Under the pieces are notes generated by a model, which was not told the DNA's origin, did not search any database, and was given only the letters and a program-made list of their open reading frames with translations. From Alphaproteobacteria bacterium MedPE-SWcel (GTDB lineage Bacteria; Pseudomonadota; Alphaproteobacteria; Rhodobacterales; Rhodobacteraceae): DNA of 64,000 nucleotides. The stretch lies in contig MPDC01000012.1 in assembly GCA_001874255.1 (NCBI GenBank), positions 1 through 64,000 on the forward strand, written 5' to 3'. This document shows, in pieces, positions 38,501-47,200 of this stretch. A program made the position numbers and the translations under genes. How positions within the stretch are numbered: position 1 is the stretch's first letter; every line of letters begins with the position of its first letter.

Positions 38501-40222
38501 ATAGGTCAGGCTCTGGTCCTCGAAGACAACGGCAGTTGCCTCGGGCGAACGGGTGACCTGTGCCTCGAATGCCTGATGGATGGTCTGGGGCGCCGAGGCA
38601 TCAACCTGCGTGGCGTTCCAATCTTCCAGCATCAGCTTGCGCTCTGCGGCGGGAAGGACAGGAAGCGCATGGAGCGGCGATCCGTCGTGGGGCCCCGCCT
38701 CGGACAGGAGGGTCGACAGGCGCGCGGCGAGATAAGAGAGTGCCGTCTCAGACAGGTGGTCCGAATGGGCGGACAGGCGCAGGCGGTTGCCCTGTTTCAA
38801 CAGCGCAAGTGGTGCCCCCTGCGGGACGATATCCATATCGAGGCAGAGGCAAACGGCAGGCGGATCCTGCGGCGGGATCTCGGGAGCGCGGGCCATGAGG
38901 TCTTCGCAGAAGCCGCCCTCCGTGCCCGCCCGCTCCAGAACGGTTGCCATATGGGCACTGACGCTTTCGAGGGTCTGGTCCTGATCCGCATTGAGCGGCA
39001 CCCAATCGGATATGAAACCGGGGCGTGCTGCAGTCAGTAGGCAAGGGAGACGCAACCCGATCGATCCTGAGGTCTCACCGGTGCTGCGCAGCATACACGC
39101 CAGAACAATTGTCATGAGCCGCGCGGACGGCAGATCGTCCGGCAGGGTGATTTCTGTTTCAAGGCGGTCCGTGGTCGCGCTGTCCGGTGGCGCCATGTGC
39201 AGCGTCAGCGGAACCGGCAGGGGCTGCATTTCTGCAAGCTGACGGCGCCAAAAGGGCTCCGCCTTCTGGGTGCTGCGCAATGCCGCCTCCAGTGCGCTGA
39301 TTCTTGGCACCTGCCAAAGGGGTAGACAGATGCCGGGTTCGATTTGACCAAGACGCGACAGAGGGGCACCCGAAGGTGTTTTCAGGTCTGACAGCGAAAT
39401 CGCACCATCGGTGCAGGCGACCGTCAGGGACGGGCCATCGACGGACAGGACCTGACCGATCTGCGCCTGTTCGACCTGCCCCTGACCGATCTGCTCCGAA
39501 ACAACCGCTTCGGCAGCGCCCACCAGTGCCACCTCTGTGCCCAGATCGAGTTTGGCCGCAGAGAGCGGGTTCCAGTAGCCGCCCATGTCGAGCCCGCGCA
39601 CCATCCTGACCAAATCGGCCACGGGCTGGTCGAATTGCAGCAGGCCACCACCGGCGGGGCGGTCGGCGCGGGCATGGTAGCGACGGTGGCTCAGATCCTG
39701 AGGCAGCCGCCGCAGCGCGCCGCTTTCCAGCTGCTCCAGCACCTCGGTGAAACTGTCGAGGGCGGCCCCGTAGCATTTCGAGTTGAGACTGAAGGCCGTT
39801 TCATCCGGCGCGACGGCAAAGCGGCGCTGCGCGAGAATGTCGCCTTCGTCCACACCGCCTTCGATCAGATGCCAGGTGATGCCATGCTCTTTGGCGCCTT
39901 CGAGGATGGCCCAGTTCGGCGTGTTCAGGCCCGCGCGTTCGGGCAGGGGGCCGTCGTGAAAGTTGATCGCCCCCTTGGTGGCCCGCGCGATCACCGCATC
40001 CGGCAGAACCCGCAGGTTGGCGATGGAGAAAAGCCAATCGAACTCCGTGGTGATGGCATCCGGTGTGGCAAATGTCGCAAGCCCTGCGTCCTGCGCCCAG
40101 CTCAGGATATCGGAATTGTCGCTGACGACCGCGCCAATGTGATGCCCGCGGGCAATCAGCGCCTCGGAGCAGCCGATCAACAGGGATTGGTTGCCAATCA
40201 CAACAGTTGAAAATTCTGTCAC
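35576..40222 (-). CDS. NRPS: formyltransferase - degenerate C - A with inserted luciferase-like monooxygenase - PCP (operon gene 3)
   Basis: 1548 aa. Residues 1-300 are a formyltransferase-like unit (Asn87, His89 and Asp125 match the catalytic N-H-D set). Residues 305-525 look like the C-terminal half of a condensation domain but lack HHxxxDG. The adenylation domain starts near 545 with A3 YTSGSTGLPKG (694-704) and A4 TSLSFDISVLELF (735-747), is interrupted at about 779-1130 by an FMN-type luciferase-like monooxygenase of the MupA/Atu3671 class (DRKMEFNLYYWGND start, GIGFASGWQPDDF), then resumes with A5 MYGPTETTIW, A7 YRTGDL, A8 and A10. The carrier domain has Ser1468 in GGHSLLA. No thioesterase is present. 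It should load one amino acid, possibly formylate and hydroxylate it, and pass it on. Asp740 suggests an alpha-amino acid substrate. Confidence 0.88.
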   Translation of the reverse strand: MTEFSTVVIGNQSLLIGCSEALIARGHHIGAVVSDNSDILSWAQDAGLATFATPDAITTEFDWLFSIANLRVLPDAVIARATKGAINFHDGPLPERAGLNTPNWAILEGAKEHGITWHLIEGGVDEGDILAQRRFAVAPDETAFSLNSKCYGAALDSFTEVLEQLESGALRRLPQDLSHRRYHARADRPAGGGLLQFDQPVADLVRMVRGLDMGGYWNPLSAAKLDLGTEVALVGAAEAVVSEQIGQGQVEQAQIGQVLSVDGPSLTVACTDGAISLSDLKTPSGAPLSRLGQIEPGICLPLWQVPRISALEAALRSTQKAEPFWRRQLAEMQPLPVPLTLHMAPPDSATTDRLETEITLPDDLPSARLMTIVLACMLRSTGETSGSIGLRLPCLLTAARPGFISDWVPLNADQDQTLESVSAHMATVLERAGTEGGFCEDLMARAPEIPPQDPPAVCLCLDMDIVPQGAPLALLKQGNRLRLSAHSDHLSETALSYLAARLSTLLSEAGPHDGSPLHALPVLPAAERKLMLEDWNATQVDASAPQTIHQAFEAQVTRSPEATAVVFEDQSLTYAQLDARAHALALHLQKSGVRSGSHVGVYLRRSLDLVVATLGILKAGGAYVPLDPAYPADRIAHFIRDSQADVILTQAALLDALPDCKATVVDLEGLDLSPQPDRGLAGGATSDDLAYLIYTSGSTGLPKGVMVRHRNVINFFTGMDACIPHKPGDSWLAVTSLSFDISVLELFWTLARGFKLVLSSDESRLQLANGPVALSDRKMEFNLYYWGNDDGAGEKKYDLLLEGAKFADSHGFNAVWTPERHFHAFGGPYPNPSVTGAAVAAVTQNIAVRAGSCVAPLHHPARIAEEWAVIDNLTGGRTGIGFASGWQPDDFILRPENTPPANKPALFDAIKTVRSLWRGEAVAFPRQDGSLHKVVTQPRPISPELSVWVTTAGNPDTWREAGLAGANVLTHLLGQSIPEVGDKIALYHAALREAGHDPADFTVTLMLHSYLAETRAAAREVARGPMKDYLRSAAGLIKQYAWAFPAFKKPKGAKTPFEMDLGSLSPDELEAILDFAFDRYFEDSGLFGTVDDAVARVEQLKRIGVDEIACLIDYGIETQKVLAGLVPLAEVLRETNRRPELAADDVSLAAQIVRHGITHMQCTPSMARMIATDPDAGPVLRQLQHLLVGGEALPGDLVAQLQDRTDALIHNMYGPTETTIWSTTETLTTRPGGVAPIGRPIANTSVYVLDPQDHPVPIGAAGELCIGGAGVTAGYWHRRELTAERFPADPFRPGSRMYRTGDLVKWTTGERLEFLGRTDHQVKIRGQRIELGEIEAALAGLDGITAAVVVPRKIGTDERLVGYVTSAMPQPEAIVKARLAQHLTASMVPSHIVTLDSFPLTPNKKIDRKALPAPHADRAPVPDGDQVETRPAPLTSEAEHHIAKVWKHLLGMPDVRPDDNFFALGGHSLLAVQAHRDIRAALPTAQLSITDIFRFPTLAGLARHIEQRLGHTAPVTRPASVSTPPGIDRSDTMSKRRAMRATRKARNG

Positions 40223-41253
40223 TTGGACTCCTCCGATAGCGAAACGGCTTTACCATCCGGGGCCAGCGGCGCGGCGGGCGAGGGAGCCGCCCGTCTCCGC
40301 CCGAGCAGGTGCTTGATGTGGTGGCGCAGAAGGTCGCCGTAGAAATGGGCACTCTCCACTCTGGGTTTGGCCGAGATAGCGCGCCGCAGGCCGTAGATTG
40401 CCCCCCCCGCCAGACGGGCCAGGGTCGCAGCTGCAGCATAGGCCCTGCCATGGGTGGAGGTGAAATAATGCAGGCGGGAATCGAACCAGAACTCCGGTGT
40501 GCGTGGCCAGGTTTTCATCCCCGTCGAGGCGGACCCCACGTGGATGACAGAACTGTCGGGGACGTAAAAACTCTGCCATCCTGCCTTTGCTGCACGATGG
40601 CACAGCTCGGTCTCTTCAAAGTAGAGAAAGAAGGTTTCGTCAAACCCCCCGACCGTTTCGATCACCTCGCGGCGGATCATCAGGCTTGCACCTGCGGTCC
40701 AGTTGACTTGCCGTGCGGCGTCCGGGATCGGCAGCGGGACGACGGCGTGGGACAATAAACGAGAGATCACGCCCGTCTGCGCGGCGCCTTCAAATTCGCT
40801 GGTGATTGTCGGAAACCGGAATAGCGTGCAATGCGGCAGGCCATCCTCGCCCTGAACGAAAGAGCCGACGAGACCTGCTTTGGGATGGTCTAGCAAAAAC
40901 GCCCTCAACGCATGAATGCAGCCCCTTTGGGGGAAGGCGTCCGAATTCAGCAGGTAAAAGAAGTCCGGCACCGCCCCGGTCGAGAGCTTCGCGCCGAAGC
41001 CAATGTTCATACCGGCGCCGAAGCCGCCATTGTGCGGAGCGGCTTCGATCCGCAGCCGTCCAGCGTCGAGCCAGCCCCGCGCCTGCGCAGCGTTCAGAAG
41101 TTTTTCATAGGACCCGTCGCCGGAGCCGTTGTCGATGATCAGCACCTCGCCCGGCAGGTCGGACATGTCCTCAAGCGCGGCGGCGGCCGACCGCAGTGTC
41201 ATCTTTGGCGTGCGGAAATTCAGGATAATGGTGAGAACCGTTTTGTCGCTCAT
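40219..41253 (-). CDS. Glycosyltransferase family 2, rhamnosyltransferase-like (operon gene 2)
   Basis: 344 aa. The start TVLTIILNFRTPKM, GEVLIIDNGSGDGSYEKL, APHNGGFGAGMNIG and the metal-binding region FFYLLNSDAF are typical of the WcaE/rhamnosyltransferase branch of family 2; FFLYFEETELCHRAAKAGW is the usual C-terminal acceptor-side motif. It sits between PKS (3-bp gap) and NRPS (4-bp overlap), which argues that sugar transfer is an integral step in making the product. Confidence 0.92.
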   Translation of the reverse strand: MSDKTVLTIILNFRTPKMTLRSAAAALEDMSDLPGEVLIIDNGSGDGSYEKLLNAAQARGWLDAGRLRIEAAPHNGGFGAGMNIGFGAKLSTGAVPDFFYLLNSDAFPQRGCIHALRAFLLDHPKAGLVGSFVQGEDGLPHCTLFRFPTITSEFEGAAQTGVISRLLSHAVVPLPIPDAARQVNWTAGASLMIRREVIETVGGFDETFFLYFEETELCHRAAKAGWQSFYVPDSSVIHVGSASTGMKTWPRTPEFWFDSRLHYFTSTHGRAYAAAATLARLAGGAIYGLRRAISAKPRVESAHFYGDLLRHHIKHLLGRRRAAPSPAAPLAPDGKAVSLSEESK

Positions 41254-41256
41254 GGA

Positions 41257-44200
41257 TTACTCCGCTGCCTGCTTTGCGGCCGCCGGTGGCACGCGGATGC
41301 CTCGGGCCAGCAGATCCCGGATCGCCTTGCCCAGAACGCTGACGTTGGGCTCCAGGACCATCCCGTCGTGATCGCCCGGCACCTCGATGACCTCCAGTGC
41401 CGGAGCGAACCGGGCCCAGTCGTTGTCAGGATAGACGTATTCTCTTTCCTGGCTGACCCATTTCCCACCCGAGACTTTCCAGTGCCGGTCCAGAACCGGT
41501 CGGTAGAGCGTGACGGGCCCCTCCCATTCTTGCACATCATAGGCCTGAATAGCCTCACGAAAGGCATGTTCGATCTTGTGGTTGTTGAACCCGGCGTTGC
41601 CGCCTGTGTCGTGGCGGGCGGTCTGCCGCTTGCGGATTTCCCATTTGATCCTGTCCTGAACCCATTGGGCAAAGAAGCCCGGACCTTTCTTTCTGATGTC
41701 CGCCAGCTTGATCAACGCCTTGTCCGTGGTGGACAGGGAGGGGCGAACCGGAAGGGGCGTGTCCAGCAGGATCAACGCCTCTACCGCGTCGCCGGAGGCC
41801 GTCATTTGCTGTGCCATTTCCCAGGCGGTGATACCGCCGCCGGAAAATCCGCCAATCAGATAGGGGCCTTCAGGTTGGATGCTCCGGATTTCCGCAATGT
41901 AGTCCCGGGCGGCCTCGTCAATCCGGGTATGCGGAGCATCGGTCCCGATCAACCCCCGCGCCTGGATGCCGAAGACCGGTCGATCCTCGCCAAGGCTCTG
42001 CGCCAAATGTCGCAGGTTGAGAACATTGCCGAACATTCCGGCCACGATAAAGACCGGGCGTGCCTGCGGTGTCTTGCCGGGATGAAGCTTCACCAAATGG
42101 GAAAATGTCTGCGCCGAGGCGGGGCTTCCGGCAACTGCTTCTGCGTCCTGTGTGGTTTCGCTCGGGGAGGGGGCCTCCATCTCGATCCGTCTTGCCAGGG
42201 CCGCGATGGTTGGCGCGTCAAAAAGGACTGACATGGGCCATTCCACACCAAAGCTGCGCTTGATCTGCGCAAAGAGCCGCACCGCCACGAGCGAATGCCC
42301 GCCGAGATCGAAAAAGCTGTCCTCCACGCCCACTTGCGACAGTCCCAGCAGGGTGGCAAAACACTCCGCCAAGGTCTTCTCGACCGAGGAGCGTGGCGCG
42401 ATATAGTCGCTGTCGAGATCCGGGCGGTCAAAGCTCTGCGTGCGGCTGGCGGGGCGGGGTTGGTCCTCCGTCGCTGCCTGCCGGATCAGGGCGGGCAGAT
42501 TGAGCGAGGATACGATGATCTGCGACAGCCCACTGCCCAGAGCACGTTCAAGCGCCGCGCCGCCTTCCTCTGATCGGATGCCGTTCTCGATATTGGACAG
42601 AAGGCGCCGTTCGGCCCGCGACAGGGGCTGCGACATCTCCGCCTCCGAGGTCAGGCCGAGCGCGGCGGCTGTGGTGTCGGTGCGGGCGGGCAGAAGGTCG
42701 AAGCCGCCGCTTAGCTTTTGCATGCGGAAATGGCTGATCTCGACCAGAACCCGACCCGAAGGATCGGTCAAGGTGACGTCAAACAGGGCGGTGTCGCCGG
42801 CAGCCTCCGCATCGGCCAGCCGCACATGGCTGACTATCTCCTGTGGCAAGGGCGACAGCACCCGGAGGGATCCATAGGACACCGGCACCCAAAGTGCGCT
42901 GTTGGCATAGCCGGGAACCAGCGAAAGCGCCCAACCCGTCGCCAGATCCATCAGTCCCGGATGCAGCAGGGTCGCGTCCTGACGGGCGAGGTCCGGCAGG
43001 CAGAGACGCGCCAGCCCTTCGCGATCGCCGAATGCCGTCGATCTCAGCACCTGCCAGCGCGGTCCAAAGCGGAGGTTCGCGTCTTGTGGTGAGGGCAGGG
43101 CCTCTCCGGCCTGTGCGGTTTCGCGAAGGGGGCACCGCGCTTCGATGCTGGCAAGATCCACGAACTCGCGCGTGACGTCGGATGCCAATGCCGTGACCTG
43201 CGCTTCTGCAATCCGGGCCAACCCATCTGGCGTGGCGCCGAAGATCTGTGCGTCAAAGCCCCGGTCGGTGGGGATTGCCCGCATCACCGCGTCTCGCGGG
43301 CTGACTTCGTCAACGACAAAGGGCTGCAAGAAATACAGATCCTGAATTTCGAAAGGCATCGCCATGCCAAGGCTGTCGGCCCCTTCTGCAATCAATTCCA
43401 ATGTGCCGGTGCCGGGCATCACGGCTGTGCCGCCCTCGGTGCGATGGTCGTTCAGCACCCAATCCCCGCAGGCATCGAAGCGGCTTTGAAAGACCGGTAC
43501 ACTGGACCGGTCAAAGCTCTGGCTGTCCCAGAGGGCCGCATCGCAGGGCTGAGGGGCCGTCGGGCGCGTTTCGCCGCGCCGCTCCGCCATGGCCTCGGCG
43601 GCCATCCCGGTATCGGCCCACACGCCCCAGTCAACTGCAATGACGCGGGTTTTTCCGCCGCGCCGTGAATTGGCCCAGGCATTGAGGTATTCATTCGCCG
43701 CCACATAATCGACTTGCCCTGCCGGACGGGTGACGGTCGAGGAGGAGGAAAACAGGACCATCAACTCGAGCGTACCATCGGGGAACACCTGATCAAGCAC
43801 ACGCAGGCCGCTGACTTTCGGGCCGAGCACATCTGCGATTTCGCGTTCGGTTTTCGCAAGAAGTGGCGCATCATCAATCCGGCCCGCGCCGTGAAACACA
43901 CCGGTTACGGGGCCAAAGGCCGCTTGGGCGGCGTCCAGGGCCGCGCGCATGTCCTGCAGGTTGCAGACATCGCCGCTGAGGGTCAGCACCTCTCCCCGCC
44001 CGGTGGCTTGCAGGTGTTCGACTGCCCTGATGCGGCGGGAGGTCCGGTCGTTTGGCCCGTGACGGCGCAAGTAGCGATCCCAGTCGCCCTGTGGGGGCAG
44101 CGGCTCTCGTGACAATAGCGTGATGCGCGCATCAAAGTGGCGCATCAGATGCAGCGCCACCGTCATGCCGATTCCGCCATATCCGCCCGTCACAAAATAG

Positions 44201-47200
44201 TGTCCCCCCCGACGCAGGGGCAGATCATCAGGCAATGGGGGCGAGAGTTTCGCGGGCCGATAGTCCAGTTCGAACCGCGCCGCGCCCCGCCAGGCCGCCG
44301 TCAGATCCGAAGGATCGGCCAGAAGCTCCTCCAGCAGTCGCGAAGTGATATCAACGGTCTTGGTCGGGTGCAGAAGTGCCGAAAATCCGTTGGGCGCGCT
44401 GGGCAGTTCGATGTCGCAGGTTGCAACAGTGACGCCCGGCACTTCCCGGGGCAGGACACCCGCCGGGCCCGCGATCATGGCTTTTTCCGGGTATGGCAGG
44501 GCCTCGCCCCGGATCTGGGCCGCGCCGGTGGTGAAGACGGTGATATGGATCGGCTCTGCCACCTCGGCTGCGGCCAAGGCCTGACCGAGACCCGTCAGCG
44601 ACAGCATCCCCATCTCGATGTTTCGATCAAAAAACGATGACCCCGGACGGAATGTCTCCGCTGCCGTGACAAGCCAGAAATGCGCGATCCTCTGTGGCAG
44701 GAGGTTGGCAGCTGCCAAGTCTGACAGCAAAGCCTCGTAGCCCAAACGCCCCTCTTCCGGCGCGATCTGGTAGAGATCGGGGGCGAGCTGAGCATAGGTG
44801 TCGCCGGGCCTGACCCGGACGATCTGATGTCCGGCGGCCAGCAGACGGTCGGCACAGGCGGAAGCCGGTCCGGTCGGATCCTCAAACACCAGCCATCGTT
44901 TCGGACCCTGGGCCAGCTCGGCCTCAAGCTCGGCACCGCAGGTCGCCGGACGGGGCAGCCAGACGGGACGGTAGCCCCAATCCTCCATGTCATCGTGGCG
45001 CACCGGAAGGTCGCTGTGGGTGTCCGCCGTCGGCCTGCCGGGCTCGATGAAATAGCGTTTGCGTTGAAAGGCATAGGTTGGCAGCGACAGGCGCTGCCGG
45101 TGGGCATCTCCCCAGATTTGTGGCCAGTCGGCCTCTTGTCCGCAGGCCCAGAGCCGCCCGATCACACCAAAGAAATAGGCATCATCCGCAACATCCTGAT
45201 CAGGATGGCGCAGCGAGCTGAGAACCTGTCCCGACGACACGGCAGGCGCCATTTGCGCCAACGAACTGAGCGCCTTGCCGGGGCCGACCTCAAGATAGAT
45301 CCGGTCGGCATTGGCAGAGAGCGTGTCGATACAATCGGCGAACTGCACGGTGTTGCGCAGCTGAGCCACCCAGTACTCGGCGCTGGTTGCCTGTTCAGGG
45401 GTCAGCGGTTCCCCGGTGCGATTGGACATCACGGTAAGGGTCGGCGGCTTGAGCTGCAGCCGGCTCAGGAAGTCGCCATAGGGTGCAAGGATCGGTTCCA
45501 GCATGCGGCTGTGAGCTGCGATATCAATCGGGATCCGCTGGAACTCCACGGACCGGGCGCGCAGGGTGTCTGCCAGGGCCTCCAGCCGGTCCGTGGGACC
45601 GGATACGGCGGTGAGGTCGGCGGCATTGACGCTTGCGATATCCAGATCATCGCCGATCAGCTGTTCCACTTCGGCACGTGAGAGCGAAATCGACAGCATT
45701 CCGCCCGGCTCGATTGTGTCAAACAGCTGCCCGCGCAAATGCACCAGATCGATACAGTCCTCAAATGTCATGACGCCCGCAAGGCAGGCGGCTGTATTCT
45801 CGCCCATGGAGTGCCCGACCATGGCCACAGGTTTCACGCCCCAGCTGATCCACAATTGCGCCAGCGCGTATTCGACGATCATGATCAGAGGCAGTTGCAC
45901 CGAAGGCTGAAGCAGCGCAGCCTCGGCGGCGTCCTTCGCCTCCGGATCCGGCAGCCAGAGTGAGCGGATGTCGAACTCCACCTTGTTTTCAAGGTGATCC
46001 AGCCCCCGGTCCATCCAGTCGGCAAAGACCGGTTCCGTTTCATAGAGGTCGCGCGCCATGCCGGTATATTGGGCGCCGCCGCCGGGGAACATGAAGACGA
46101 CCTCCGGATCTGAACCGAGGTGATCATGAGTGAACACCTGCCGCGGGTTGCCGGCCTCCAACAGGTCAGCGGCTTCGGTTGCGGTTTCCGCCACCACCGT
46201 ACGGCGTTTGGCAAATCCGCGGCGCCCTTCTTTCAGGGTGAAGGCAACATTCGCCAGATCCGCGTCCGGATTTGCCCGAAGGTAGGACACGAGGTTGCGC
46301 GTGTTTTCATCGAGCGCCGCCTTGGTCTGTCCAGACAGGCATATGATCTGAAATGGAAAATCACTTTCTTCCGAGGGGCGGGGCTGGGGCGCTTCTTCCA
46401 GAATTGCATGGGCATTGGTCCCCCCTACGCCGAGGGCGTTGATCCCCGCGCGCCGGGGTCCTTTGTATGAGGTCCAGGGAACCAGCCGGTCATTGACCTG
46501 AAAAGGCGAGGTTTCAAAATCTATGGTCGGGTTGGGGCGTTCAAACCCCAGCGAAGGCGGCAGGGATTGATGAGCAAGGGAAAGAGCGGTCTTGACGAAA
46601 CCGGCCACTCCGGCAGCGGTGTCCAGATGCCCGATATTGGTCTTCACAGAGCCCAGTCGGCAATACCCCCGCGCATCGGTCTGATCCCGGTAGGCCTCTG
46701 TCAGTGCGGCGACCTCGATGGGGTCACCGATATAGGTGCCGGTGCCGTGGCATTCGACATAATCGATGGTGTCTGCGGGGATGCGTGCCGCTGTCAGGGC
46801 CTTGCGCACGGCGCCAGACTGACCATCGACAGAGGGGGCGAGATAGCCGGCCTTGGCGGCGCCATCGTTATTGATTGCCGATCCCTTGAGCACGGCCCAG
46901 ATGTGATCGCCGTCGGCAATCGCATCGCCGAGGCGGCGCAGTGCCACGGCCCCCGCGCCGGACCCAAACACCGTGCCCTGCGCCCTGTGGTCAAAAGCGT
47001 GGCAATGGCCGTCCGGGGACAGGATCTCGTTTTCCTTGTAGAGGTAGCCACGCCCCTGTGGCAGCTCGATGGTGACGCCCCCGGCCAATGCCATCTCGCA
47101 TTCGCCATTGCGCAGCGCTTCTGCTGCGTAGTGGATGGCGACGAGCGATGTGGAGCAGGCGGTCTGCACATTGACCGAGGGGCCCTTCAGATCGAAGACA

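Noticed and set aside
36740-39040. Long open frame on the plus strand opposite the NRPS
   Set aside because: It is an antisense shadow in GC-rich DNA; the minus strand carries unmistakable NRPS domains and the shadow has no recognisable motifs.
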